Shown one piece after another: positions 1 to 10,987 of a DNA stretch of 64,000 nucleotides. Each line of letters starts with the position of its first letter. The first letter of the stretch is position 1. Source of the stretch: Onchidella celtica (lineage: Eukaryota > Mollusca > Gastropoda > Systellommatophora > Onchidiidae); the NCBI GenBank assembly GCA_963931925.1, contig OZ007579.1, positions 53,020,757-53,084,756 of the forward strand. Direction: 5' to 3'. A program made the position numbers and the translations under genes. Below the pieces are notes generated by a model. That model was not told the origin of the DNA and made no database searches. It saw only the letters and a list, made by a program, of their open reading frames with translations.

Positions 1-500
1 GTTTGGGCCAGTTTAAACTAAGGGCCACCTTCTCGAAATGTTGGAAATATTTGTACACTTCCCTCTCATTAAAGGGGGGGGGGGGCAACCTTACTTCTCT
101 ACTAGCCAGAAAACTAGGTTCATGTGATCTACTAGTAATTCCTAGTCTCGCTTTCTCTAGCTCATGTTGTCTTTCCCGTTCTTTCTCTCGACTTTCTCTT
201 TCTTTCTCTTCGTATTCTAGCTTTTTCTGCTCTAGTTCAAAGCGCATCTTCTCTTTCTGTAACTCAATATTAACTTCTTCAGTTACTGATGCTATAGTCT
301 CAAACTGAGCTAGAGCCTCTTCTTCGAATATATCGTCATCCACATAATATTCGGCAATATATCTAGATATTTCTGCTTTTCTTAAGCTAGATTTCACATA
401 ATCAAATCCCAATCTCTTGCTAATTACCAATAAATCCGGTTTCTTAAATTTTAACAAATCCTCCGGTTTTGGTGACGTTAAAAAGGTATTCACCTCCATG
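1..500 (-). CDS. Gag N-terminal part, Gmr1-like LTR retrotransposon E (runs off window)
   Basis: The minus strand is open from an ATG at 500-498 to the window edge, about 166 codons. It matches the N-terminus of the Gag of element D (starting at 41049) almost residue for residue: a MEVNTFLTSP start, a motif reading RKAEISRYIAEYY, then a long charged Glu/Lys/Arg coiled coil, then SHEPSFLASREVRL. A run of 12 G on the plus strand (75-86) encodes four prolines where D has Val-Pro-Pro; the frame is kept. Gag would form the virus-like particle of the element. Upstream on the same strand lie a leader, a primer binding site and an LTR, so this is the 5' end of an element whose rest lies left of the window. 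Integrity beyond position 1 cannot be judged. Confidence 0.85.
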
Positions 501-676
501 GCCGCTGTTCTGACTACAAAAATATTTCTATAACTCGGACCACTCGTATGTGTCCTAACAGTTTAGACCCCGGACGAGTTATATACGTCCTATTTATTTA
601 GATCAATTCATATCCCGGACGATTCAGGTCCTAACAATTCAAATCAATTTTACTCGCATGTGTCACAATGATTCAG

Positions 677-694
677 ATCCCGGACGAGCCCCCA
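677..694 (-). promoter_or_regulatory. Primer binding site of element E (tRNA-Pro type)
   Basis: On the minus strand this reads TGGGGGCTCGTCCGGGAT, three bases inside the LTR end at 698. It equals the well-known tRNA-Pro primer binding site of murine leukaemia viruses, so minus-strand DNA synthesis is inferred to be primed by tRNA-Pro. The leader between it and the Gag ATG is about 175 bases. Confidence 0.85.
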
Positions 695-697
695 ATT

Positions 698-2095
698 TGT
701 CACGTAGTGAATTTTCGTGAACTGTTCCTAATTCATTCTCCCTTTAAAGTAAGTATCAAACCAAGCAAGCAGACCAACGACCAACGGACACATGGAGTGA
801 ATTTTCAAATGAAACACGTTATTTATTGCACGATGAGTTTCATTGTGGCTTCTACCAAATATACCCACTCATACAAGAGGCAAAATGTACAATCAAAGAA
901 ACAAACAAAGACACGCAAAAATTCCTATCGAGGACATGGCGATTTTTCCCGAACCCCTTTCTTTCTATAACTTAACTTGTGATACTTAAAAAGTCCTGGT
1001 CAACAGCTGTTCTCCTCGTTGATACTTTCACGTCTCCATGGTCCAAACGATAATCTTCAGGGTTCCAATGATTCATGAGGCGTTTCACTTACGCCCTCAT
1101 GAGTAGATTGTCTTGAAGGGTAATCCATTCTTTCTTCAAGACATCCAGCCTTCAAATGACATTCTTCAAACGTCAAGGGTCAAGCCAGGTTTCAGGGTTC
1201 CAACGATTCATGAGGCGATTCACCCACGCCCTCACAACAAGAAAATCAACACAATGGTCCCCACGATCACACAGATCGCCATTTCGTGCATCCCAAACTT
1301 AAAAGAAAATTAACACAATGGTTCCCCACGATCACACAGATCGCCATTTCGTGCAGCCAAACTCTGGAGGGGGAACGAGCTTCATACTAAAAGAAAATTA
1401 ACACAATGGTTCCCCACGATCACACAGATCGCCATTTCGTGCAGCCAAACTCTGGAGGGGGAATGAGCTTCACACTAAAAGAAAATTAACACAATGGTTC
1501 CCCACGATCACACAGATCGCCATTTCGTGCAGCCAAACTCTGGAGGGGGAATGAGCTTCACACTAAAAGAAAATTAACACAATGGTTCCCCACGATCACT
1601 AAGATCGCCATTTCGTGCAGCCAAACTCTGGAGGGGGAACGAGCTTCATACTAAAAGAAAATTAACACAATGGTTCCCCACGATCACACAGATCGCCATT
1701 TCGTGCAGCCAAACTCTGGAGGGGGAATGAGCTTCACACTAAAAGAAAATTAACACAATGGTTCCCCACGATCACACAGATCGCCATTTCGTGCAGCCAA
1801 ACTCTGGAGGGGGAACGAGCTTGGTGAGCCTTTCTACATATTTATACCCTGGAGGGTTTTGCACACGGTACCACTTTTAAAGCGAGTCGTGTCTATCTTT
1901 TCACGCTCGTAAACACGTTTTTTATCATGCTTTGCTCCCCCTCCCCCCCCTACTAAGCTCACCCCCTAGACCCGTGGCACACAAGGCCACCGACCTTACT
2001 CATGCTCGTCAACAACTTTAAAATCCCCTTCTCCCTTACTAAGTTTACCCCCTCTACACTTGTGGCGTACAAGGCCATCAACCTTACTCGTGACA
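698..2095 (-). repeat. 5' LTR of element E
   Basis: It runs from TGTCACG to CGTGACA on the plus strand, beside the PBS, and its right third resembles the LTR of element D (phrases such as GTGGCGTACAAGG and AAGCGAGTCGTGT). Length is 1398 bp, about 180 bp longer than in D because of an internal tandem array. The element reads on the minus strand, so the right end is U3. The partner LTR lies outside the window, so no target-site duplication can be tested. Confidence 0.8.
1241..1832. repeat. 88-bp tandem array in the LTR of element E
   Basis: The unit starting GAAAATTAACACAATGG recurs at 1305, 1393, 1481, 1569, 1657 and 1745, exactly 88 bp apart, preceded by a shorter diverged unit near 1241 and ending in a partial unit. 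Copies differ by a few bases (AACGAGCTTCATACT versus AATGAGCTTCACACT). It lies inside the LTR and so would duplicate any enhancer-type sites there. Confidence 0.9.
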
Positions 2096-3580
2096 TCCTC
2101 TACCAGCAAACTTCAATGTGCTGCAGCTGCAGTGAGTCAAGTTTTAGCATGAGCGGGGTCAACATCGATTGTCTGGAAAACTGTGTTGGGTTTAGATCAA
2201 ATTCTCCCTGGGCTCAGAAATGTATTCACACGAAATCTTGTTGGACTTAACCGTACAGCTTAATTTTGTGTTTCCTTCTTTCCAGTTTATAAAACATGAC
2301 AAATAGACCGAACGATTAATAAAGAAAAAAAACCCACATTATTTACAGTACCAAACTGCGAAACGCTAAAATGTTTAATTTGGTGCGTGGAGTATTGTTC
2401 CCAGAGTGAACACATTTAGTTTTCCCGTTCAAGCTGAAGACACATTTCAGTGTTTTGCACAGTTTAGTATTGTAAACACTTTTTCCGATAACTCAGTCTA
2501 GTTACCTGTTAGAAAGCACAAAGAAGCAAACTCAAAGTTACAGGATAACAAATGAAAAATCATGCAGTTCCATTCGGTTTAGCATGTAATGTGAACACAT
2601 GCAAAATTTTAAACGAATCCAGCAGAGAGTTTTTGAGAAAATCCATGTTGATCCCGCTCCTTCTAAAAAAGACAAAGTAATACCAATAGTCACTTGTAAA
2701 TATCTCAATCAGCACCCCTCCTATGTTAATCTGATGTAGATTTGTATAAGATTTCCATAAGGTTGGTAGGGTTACCGTTGGGGCAGAGTTCCTGTGTCAA
2801 ACCAAAGATAGCCTATTAAAAACGATCGAACCGACGTTGATGGTGTAATGAGCGGAGCTATGTCAGAACGACGTCACTCCCCCGAGAAAACTTGAAGTCA
2901 GTCCTATGGTCAGGTGTAGGCTTGCCGGCTTGGATGATAATCCAATAGATATTCTTGATTATTATTGTTATGAATCATTATTATTACAACTACATAATTA
3001 TGATTATTTCGTTTGCTGTTTGTGAAAGTCAAAATTCAACGACGATATGGCAGCTGGAAATGGTATGATCATAAATTATTAAATCTAAGTAGCCTACAGT
3101 AACATGTTTCAGCCTATACCTTCATTGATTGACAATGGCAAGAGGAAACCTACCGTAGTCCAGTTCTTTAGTTTTATATTTTAAAAAATGTACATGAATA
3201 GTGTCCCTGCACAGGAGGTAGTTGTAAACCTGTAAAGGGAAATAACTGTTTAATTTCCTTATAAACTGAAAGCTGCATAAAAATATTGTTTTTGTCTATT
3301 GGGTGCGGTGGTATCTCTTGATGGGCACAGGCACACCCCAGGACCGGAACGTGGTTAACCGTTGTGAAACCTTTTGCTGAGGAAAGACTTCATGAAACGA
3401 GCAGAAGAATGCCAGAAGAAAAAGAAACCAGACAGTAGTGAAAAGTTTACGAGTGATTTTGGGGCTCATCAAATGTGAAACTAGTGGCGCTGATTAATGT
3501 CAGACAGAATGGCCTTGGTACATGTTCAGGAAGATTGATCTGTCAGCTTTATTTAATAATAATACTTAAATAAGATGCAT
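2096..3580. other. Non-coding spacer between elements E and A
   Basis: AT-rich sequence with no long open frame, no recognised repeat end and no RNA gene visible. It is presumed to be old intergenic host sequence or decayed repeat. Element A is inserted at its right edge. Confidence 0.6.
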
Positions 3581-3585
3581 CTTTC

Positions 3586-4704
3586 TGTCACAAATCCCAG
3601 ACTGGGAGATGTAATAATTTATAACAAGACAACAATCACGAACGAACACGTATAACACTTAACAGAACAACCCATCAGACTCACACATTTATTAAACATA
3701 AAGATAAAGATAACAGTGCAATGACATACAGTATATTACTCTATTCAACTGCCGTCCAACGGCCTTCTTCCCTCAACCACTCTTCCTCGGGTCCACAACC
3801 CGGTAGTTACTTTTAAAGACACTTCGGCTTCAGCCTCTCCACTCAATGTCTTAATAACACATTAGTATTTCTTTCGCACCGCAGTCTCTCAATAGCACCT
3901 CCCTATGGCAATAACACCTTAGCCTTCCAATAGCACCTCAACATGGCCATAGCACGTTAATAGTTCAATTCACATCCCTGTCTGTGGCCAGACTGCCACG
4001 ACTCATGCGTTCCTCCTGTCCTGCTCGACAGCTTCACTCCACTGGCCTATGCGTAGCTTTCGGCCCTATGCTGGCCTATCCCCGGTGCTAGTTCGCTCAC
4101 CGCGGGTGGCGTCTCTGCCCGACCCCGGCACCTACAAGAAGAACATTACATTGGTATAATACCATACCATTTCTAACCACTTCACCCCTCATTACAAACC
4201 ATGAAGCGTACACACTATAGTCCACCTTTCACTCTCTCCACACATCTTACGGTAACACACCTCCCCCGTAGTACACCGTACTCAGACTCGCTACGAATCC
4301 ATGATCCTAACTTACATCTATCGCTCATTGCCCACATCTCTATACACAGTAATCAATGACTTTCACAGTCCTCACATATAACTTATTTACATCATGGTCA
4401 TAGGAGAATCTAGTACATCGATCATCATAATTATAAATCACAGTTCAACCTACCAGTCATCACTGGAAAACACACAATCTCCCGACTGCTCTGATCTCAC
4501 GTCTGTCCCCTTGGACTCCTTAACTGGCAGTGATCTGACTATTCAGATTTTGCCTCTACTACGCCTCAACTTCACTCACAACATGCACGCTTCAACGTTA
4601 ACTAACAGAAGTCAATATAGGTGAGCAGCCTCACTATCCCGTGAGTCAATCCTACACTTCCATGCCCCCGTAATCCTTAAATCCCGCTCACTCCACTCGT
4701 GACA
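3586..4704 (-). repeat. 3' LTR of element A
   Basis: 1119 bp, TG...CA ends (TGTCAC...GTGACA). A minus-strand AATAAA (plus-strand TTTATT near 3690) would be the polyadenylation signal. It differs from the surviving part of A's 5' LTR at only a handful of positions by eye. Confidence 0.88.
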
Positions 4705-4722
4705 TCATCCCCCACCCCAAAA
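4705..4722 (-). promoter_or_regulatory. Polypurine tract of element A
   Basis: Directly inside the 3' LTR the minus strand reads TTTTTTTGGGGTGGGGGATGA. The same tract sits inside the 3' LTRs of B and C, which supports a role as the plus-strand primer. Confidence 0.75.
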
Positions 4723-5151
4723 AAAATTAATGCAATTAATTTCCAAATCGCATCAAGATAAATGTCAACGAGTCAGCGTGAGCGATATCTACGTAAAAAT
4801 GACCTACTCATGCCCCTAGCACATATGATATATGATATCTAAATCAGACGAAAACCTGGCGATCAATTTGCCCTGCACTATGCATATGTATATAACATCA
4901 TCAATACCTAACTAAAACATAATACCTGATATAGAATCAAAATCAATCAACCTATCAACCATTCCTCATATAATATTTATAATGTCAATATTTTAAGATC
5001 GAAGAAACGTTCACACAGATCACTGTCAATGTTCATATGTTTCCCAATTTCTGCTGATATACGTTTCCAATTGTGCACAATCTGCGACTCTTCGTTGTTC
5101 TGTCTGTCGAATGTTCCTGTCCTCCGATGTGTAAGATACTGAAATCTTCCC
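4723..5151. other. 3' untranslated region of element A
   Basis: Non-coding, AT-rich, between the RNase H stop and the polypurine tract. It is shared with the equivalent parts of B (9442-9782) and C (28578-28914), so it belongs to the element. Confidence 0.7.
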
Positions 5152-5961
5152 CTAGGCTCGACTAAGGTAGTCGGCGATATGATTGCTGGTTCCTGGAATC
5201 GGTTGAATGACGAAAGTATACGGCTGTAAAGCCAATGCCCATCTAGATAAGCGAGGGCTGGATGAACGATTCTTAGACAAAAACGGTAGTGGCTTGTGGT
5301 CTGTCTGGATGTAGAATTCTCGTCCCATCAGATAACGTCCTAATTTTTGGACGGACCACACAATGGCAAGACACTCCCGCTCTATTACAGAATACTTCCT
5401 TTCTCTCTGCAATAACTTTCGACTGACATAACATACAGGATGGAAACATTCGTTCTTCTCCCGTAGAAGACAAGCGCCGACACCAGAGTCCAACGCATCT
5501 GTTCTGAGGATAAATTTAGATCGAAAATCGGGTAATATCAGAATGGGTGACGATGATAATGCTATCACCAATTTATCAAATGCTGTCTGACATTCAGACG
5601 TCCACTGGACCTTATCGGGTTGTCTCTTCTTAGTAAGGTCAGTAAGAGAAGATGACAAGGAGGAAAAATTTGGAATGAACTTCCTGTAATAATTTAAAAT
5701 TCACACTAAGCTTCTGACTTGTTTCTTTGTTTTAGGGATTTGCAACCCTACTAATTTGTCAATTTTTGTTACTTCAGGTCTCTGAACACCTCTACCCACG
5801 ATATGTCCTAAGAATACTATCTCTGGACATGCCAAATCCATCTTTGCGGGTTTAGCAGTTAACCCAAAATGACGCAATCGTTTAAAAATTACTGTTAGTG
5901 TCTGAATATGATCAGACCATGGCGACGTATGACACGCTCCACTGGTTTCGTCTGAGCACAC
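5152..5961 (-). pseudogene. RT C-terminal and RNase H remnant, element A
   Basis: Two open stretches in one frame (5961-5701 and 5658-5152) encode the end of RT (SDHIQTLTVIF, AKMDLACPEIVFLGHIVGRG), the connection (NYYRKFIPNFSS) and RNase H. The RNase H acidic residues are visible in RTDALDSGVG, IERECLAIVW, QTDHKPL and HIADYLS. A Gly-to-stop change (GTGTGAATT, 5701-5703) separates the two stretches. The RT fingers, palm and the catalytic DD are gone: compared with B, about 0.73 kb is deleted just upstream near 5942, where the frame also changes relative to integrase. This copy cannot make RT. Confidence 0.9.
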
Positions 5962-7205
5962 AGATACTCTGGTCTCTCATAAAATCTCTGTAGCATATTA
6001 ACATGGAAAACCTTAATTGATCCATCAATGTGGATAGCGCAATCTACCTTCGAAACAACTCGCTCAATAGCATAAGGACCTTTCCATGTCATTAATAACT
6101 TATTATGATCCGTAGGCAATAACAATAGAACCTTGTCTCCTGGCTTAAAAATTCTCAGTTTGAATCCTCTATCTTTATAGTTTTTTGCTCTTTTTGAAGC
6201 GGTACTAGAAGCTTCTTCTGCCATAGTGCGCGCTGAAGATAATCTCTCTCTTAAATCAACAAGGTACTGAAACACTGAAATTTGCTCATCGTCTCCTGAT
6301 GATGGCGACGTCATCATGTCCCGAAGAACATCAGTTGGACCCCTAGGACTACGACCATACATCTCAAACGGAGAGAATCCTGTTGACTCCTGCCGTACAT
6401 CCCTATACGCAAATAATACTGCAGGGATATATCTATCCCAATCTTTAGGGCGATCAACAGCTACCTTACGCAGCATCGACTTTAGCGTCGAGTTCAATCT
6501 CTCGCACATGCCATTAGCCTGAGGATGATATGGGGTGGTAGTGATGGGTTGTATGCTAAATAAGCGAAACAATTCCTTCATCATTTCCGATGTAAATTGC
6601 GCACCCCTATCAGATAAAATCTGTTCCGGAATTCCCACCCTAGGGAAAATTCCAAACAACGCTTCCGCGACTGCCTCCGACGTTATGGTCCGAAGAGGAA
6701 CCGCCTCTGGCCATCTCGTAGCATTACATAAGACCGTTAAGAAAAATCGATTCCCCCTATCGGTAGCTGGGTGAATGGGGCCAACAAGGTCTATCGAAAC
6801 CTTTTTAAAAGGCTCCGAAAACGTGGGGATCTTTTGAAGAGGAGCCTGGGGTGTACGACCCTTATGCGTCGTCTTTTGGCACGCACTGCACGTCTTACAA
6901 TACAATCGTACATCTCTGTGGATGGATGGAGAATAAAAATTCTTAAGAACCCTTTCTTTGGTTCTAGCGATCCCCATATGACCCGCTAATGGGACATCGT
7001 GGGCCAAATGCAATACCGTTGCAATTAGCAACGCTGGCACAACGACCTGCTTTAAAATGGAAGCCACCGTGACATACTTTCGGAACAGAATGCCCGCCTG
7101 GATAACAAAGGAAGATGAACCGTTCTTATATTTCCTCGTTTTCTCTGTTCGCGCCTCCCCAAAACATGGACTCAATGATGGATCCTCCTTTTGTAATCTC
7201 GCCAA
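5942..7205 (-). pseudogene. Integrase of element A
   Basis: In frame with the protease part but after a stop codon (7211-7209, a CAG-to-TAG change by comparison with B and C). Domains in order are the H2C2 zinc finger (AHDVPLAGHMG ... CKTCSACQ), the DDE core (D in SIDLVGP, D in LSDRGAQFT, E in GMCERLNS) and the GPY/F module (WKGPYAIE). One leucine before YGRSP is lost relative to B. The frame runs into the deletion junction at about 5942 and stops at 5895. As in B, C and D, integrase lies upstream of RT, the Gmr1-type order. Confidence 0.9.
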
Positions 7206-7208
7206 GCG

Positions 7209-8266
7209 CTATGGTGTGATATCCAGGTTGACCGCTGGCGTTGCCAAAGGTCTAATTTTACTCCCATCACCTACCTGTCGACGTGTCTCGACTGCGGCAC
7301 AAAAGTCAATACCTTTTGATTGTGACCATGCCTGCACATTCTCTTCGGAAGGGGAAACCACCCGAGATACATTACCAATGATAAGCTGGGCGCCTGGAAA
7401 AAAACCAACGACTGCTTCGACTTCCCCGCTAAGGAAAGGCGTATCGATCACTATCTTTGCCATGGGTAATTTCTCAATGGCCCCTGAAAATTGAATGCAC
7501 GGGACAGTCTCACCTGTAAGCTGCGAATCCCGAATGCAGTCTCTATGCACTCCCACAACGGTAGATCCTGTATCCCGTAAAACCGAGACCGGCTCGTCCC
7601 CAACAAACCCCGGATAAACCCTAAGACAACCCCCTGTATGACATGAATTTATAACGGGAATCTTTCTCCCACAAGGTAAAACATCGGAAGATAACAATTT
7701 TTCACAACTGGGACACTTAGAATACTGTCCGGCTCCGTTGTCCGATGTAACACACGCGGCCGCATGATGAAATTTATTAGGGGAAGATGTAGTGGAGCTA
7801 CCGTGATTGCCATCCACGTTCGCCGCTATCCTACCTGCAAGACAATTTACCCCGATGTGACCTGCTCTTCTGCAGTTCCAACAGTTCGCGGTCCTACAAT
7901 CCCGTGAAAAATGACCTACGCGTCCGCAAGTCCAACATTCCGCTCCCTGTGTTCCGCTAGACCTGGGTCCCCGTGACCCATCGCGACCGGAACTAAAATC
8001 CCTATGCCGTCGATCATCGGCAAAGTTTACAAACCGCCCTCGGCCATTACCGCGACCTAGCCCTCCTGCTCGGTCAAACTTACCGGCCCTATATGCAGGT
8101 GATCGATAATACCCCGTACGTTGAACCTGGGCTTGCCCATTATAGGCACCACGCTGACGTGACCTGTCTCTCTGTCCTGTCGGTGACCCCTCAACCACGG
8201 CGACGTAACCAGCATCCTGTACGTACGTCCTCGCGACTGGTTTGGACGGATGTGCCGTACGGTATG
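7209..8266 (-). pseudogene. Gag C-terminal part and protease, element A
   Basis: An open stretch holds the glycine/arginine-rich part of Gag, two CCHC zinc knuckles (CWTCGRVGHFSRDC and CWNCRRAGHIGVNC), a Cys-rich linker (KCPSCEKLL) and an aspartic protease with the active-site RDTGSTVVG and a flap-side LIIGNV. It is cut at 8266, where element B inserted; the rest of this Gag continues at 18744. It ends in a stop at 7211-7209. Protease would process the Gag-Pol polyprotein inside the particle. Confidence 0.9.
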
Positions 8267-9427
8267 GGTCACAAATCCCAGACTGGGAGATGTAATAATT
8301 ATAACAGGACAACAATCACGAACGAACACGTATAACACTTAACAGAACAACCCATCAGACTCACACATTTATTAAACATAAAGATAAAGATAACAGTGCA
8401 ATTACATACATTATATTACTCTAATCAACTGCCGTCCAACGGCCTTCTTTCCCTCAAGCACTCTTCTTCGGGTCCACAACCCGGTAGTTACTTTTAAATA
8501 CACTTCGGCTTCAGCCTCTCCACTCAATGTCTTAATAACCCCCTCCTAGGGCAATAACACCTGAGCATTCCAATAGCTCCTCAACATGGCAATAGCACGT
8601 TAATAGTTCAATTCACATTAATATCACAATAGCACAGTCGCATATCAATATCACATGTAGTACATCTTAAGAGCACATTAACAATTCTATACACATCCCT
8701 GTCTGTGGCCAGACTGCCACGACTCATGCGCCCCTTCTGTCCTGCTCGACAGCTTCACTCCACTGGCCTATGCCTGGCCTTCGGCCCTATGCTGGCCTAT
8801 CCCCTGTGCTAGTTCGCTTACCGCGGGTGGCGTCTCTGCCCGACCCCGGCACCTACAAGAAGAACATTACATTGGTATAATACCATACCATTTCTAACCA
8901 CTTCACCCCTCATTACAAACCATGAAGCGGACACACAATAGTCCACCTTTCACTCACCACACATCTTACGGTAACACACCTCCACCGTGTCACACCGTAC
9001 TCAGACTCGCTACGAATCCATGATCCTAACTTACATCTATCGCTCATTGCGCACATCTCTATACACAGTAATCAATGACTTTCACAGTCCTCACATATAA
9101 CTTATTTACATCATGGTCATAGGAGAATATAGTACATCAATCATCATAATTATAAATCATAGTTCAACCTACCAGTCATCACTGGAAAACACACAACAAT
9201 CTCCCGTCTGCCTCTGATCTCACGTCTGTCCCCTGGGACCTCTTAACTTGCAATGATCTGACTATTCAGATTTTGCCTCTACTACGCCTCAACTTCACTC
9301 ACAACATGCACGCTTTAACGTTAACTAACAGAAGTCAATACAGGTGAGCAGCCTCACTATCCCGTGAGTCAGTCCTACACTTCCATGCCCCCGTAATCCT
9401 TGAATCTCGCTCACTCCACTCGTGACA
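8267..9427 (-). repeat. 3' LTR of element B
   Basis: 1161 bp, TGTCAC-type to CTCGTGACA. It equals the 5' LTR in length once the LINE and its duplication are subtracted (2348 - 1187 = 1161), with about a dozen base differences by eye. At about 8641-8652 it holds the uninterrupted version of the LINE target site. Confidence 0.92.
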
Positions 9428-9445
9428 TCATCCCCCACCCCAAAA
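9428..9445 (-). promoter_or_regulatory. Polypurine tract of element B
   Basis: The minus strand reads TTTTTTGGGGTGGGGGATGA immediately inside the 3' LTR, like elements A and C. Confidence 0.75.
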
Positions 9446-9782
9446 AAATTAATGCAATTAATTTCCAAATCGCATCAAGATAAATGTCAACGAGTGAGCG
9501 TGAGCGATATTTACGTAAAAATGACCTAGCAATGCCCATAGCACATATGATCCCGAAATCAGGGGAAAATATGGCGATCAATATGCCCTGCACTATGCAT
9601 ATATGTATCACATCATCAATAGCTACTTAAACACAATACCTAATACAGAATCAAAACCAATCAACCTATCAACCATTCTTCATATAATATTTATAATGTC
9701 AATATTTTAAGGTCGACGAATCGATCACACAGATCCTGTCACTGTTCCTGTCCTCCGATGTATAAGCTCCTGAACTCTTCCC

Positions 9783-10550
9783 CTAGGCTTGACTAAGGTA
9801 GACGGCGATATGATGGCTGGTTCCTGGAATCGGTTGAATGACGAAAGTATACGGCTGTAAAGCCAATGCCCATCTAGATAAGCGAGGGCTGGATGAACGA
9901 TTCTTAGACAAAAACGGTAGTGGCTTGTGGTCTGTCTGGATGTAGAATTCTCGTCCCATCAGATAACGTCCTAATTTCTGGACGGACCACACAATGGCAA
10001 GACACTCCCGCTCTATCACAGAATACTTTCTTTCTCTCTGCAATAAGTTCCTACTGACATAACATACAGGATGGAAACATTCGTTCTTCTCCTGTAGAAG
10101 ACAAGCGCCGACACCAGAGTCCGATGCATCTGTTCTGAGGATAAATTTAGATCGAAAATCTGGCAATATCAGAATGGGTGACGATGATAATGCTGTCACC
10201 AATTTATCAAATGCTGTCTGACATTCAGACGTCCACTGGACCTTATCGGGTTGTCCCTTCTTAGTAAGGTCAGTAAGAGAAGATGACAAGGAGGAAAAAT
10301 TAGGAATGAACTTCCTGTAATAATTTAAAATTCCCACTAAGCTTCTGTCTTGTTTCTTTGTTTTAGGGATTTGCAACCCTACTAATTTGTCAATTTTTGT
10401 TACTTCATGTCTCTGAACACCTCTACCCACGATATGTCCTTATAATACTATCTCTGGACATGCCAAATCCATCTTTGCGGGTTTAGCAGTTAACCCAAAA
10501 TGACGCAATCGTTGAAAAATTACTGTTAGTGTCTGAATATGATCAGATCA
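9783..10550 (-). pseudogene. RT C-terminal and RNase H part, element B
   Basis: Follows RT in the same frame after a Trp-to-TGA change (10548-10550); a second stop, TAA, lies at 10440-10442. Motifs include GLTAKPAKMDL, NYYRKFIPNFSS, the RNase H residues in RTDASDSGVG, IERECLAIVW and QTDHKPL, and a final HHIAVYLSQA in which the last catalytic Asp of the family (IADYLS in A and C) is Val. It ends at 9783, about 340 bp before the polypurine tract. Not functional in this copy. Confidence 0.9.
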
Positions 10551-10987
10551 TGACGACGTATGACACGCTATATCGTCAAAGAATGACACGACATTAGGTA
10601 TGTCCTTCAATACCAGTCTCATTAATCTTGCAAACGTCGCTGGCGCGTTTACCAACCAAAATGGCATGACCTTAAATTGAAATAATCCTAGGGGCGTTTG
10701 GAAAGCCGTGTATTGCTTAGATTCCTCAGCAAGAGGAATTTCCCAATAACCTTTCGTTAAATCTATCTTGGAAAACCACGTGGAACCAGCCAATGAAGCT
10801 ATTAGTTCCTCTTGAAATGGAATAGGCTCCCTATCGCCTACCGTAATAGTGTTCAATTTTCGAAAATCAATGCAGACCCGCACCGATCCATCAAGTTTTT
10901 TCACGAGGACGATGGGTGATGAATACGGCGATGTTGATGGTTCTATCACATCTAACTTCAACATTGACTCAACTTCTTTTATAACTC
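10551..10987 (-). pseudogene. RT catalytic domain, element B, split by a solo LTR
   Basis: Reads from RVIKEVESML through SPIVLVKKLDGS, VRVCIDFRKLN, WFSKIDLTKGYW (first catalytic Asp), FQFKVMPFWLVNAPATF and VVSFFDDIA (the catalytic DD box, F-F-D-D). A Gly in the usual MPFGL motif is Trp here. The start of RT (LLSSFPDVITDLPG ... RPYPLPFSSRDRV) is at the far side of the solo LTR, beyond 11962, and is in frame with this part once the insertion and its duplication (979 bp) are removed. Confidence 0.92.

Noticed and set aside
1241-1832. CRISPR-like regular repeats
   Set aside because: Units are contiguous 88-bp copies without unique spacers and lie inside an LTR of a eukaryotic retroelement.
3300-3370. 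Possible tRNA-derived SINE promoter
   Set aside because: Only loose box-like words were seen; no tail, duplication or second copy.
7057-7494. Plus-strand open frame of 145 codons
   Set aside because: It lies antisense to the protease/integrase coding of element A, and an equal frame lies antisense in B at 13400; a shadow.
10548-10550. Stop codons in B as possible recoding sites
   Set aside because: The three stops fall in conserved RT, integrase and connection codons where A or C have sense codons, so decay is the simpler reading.
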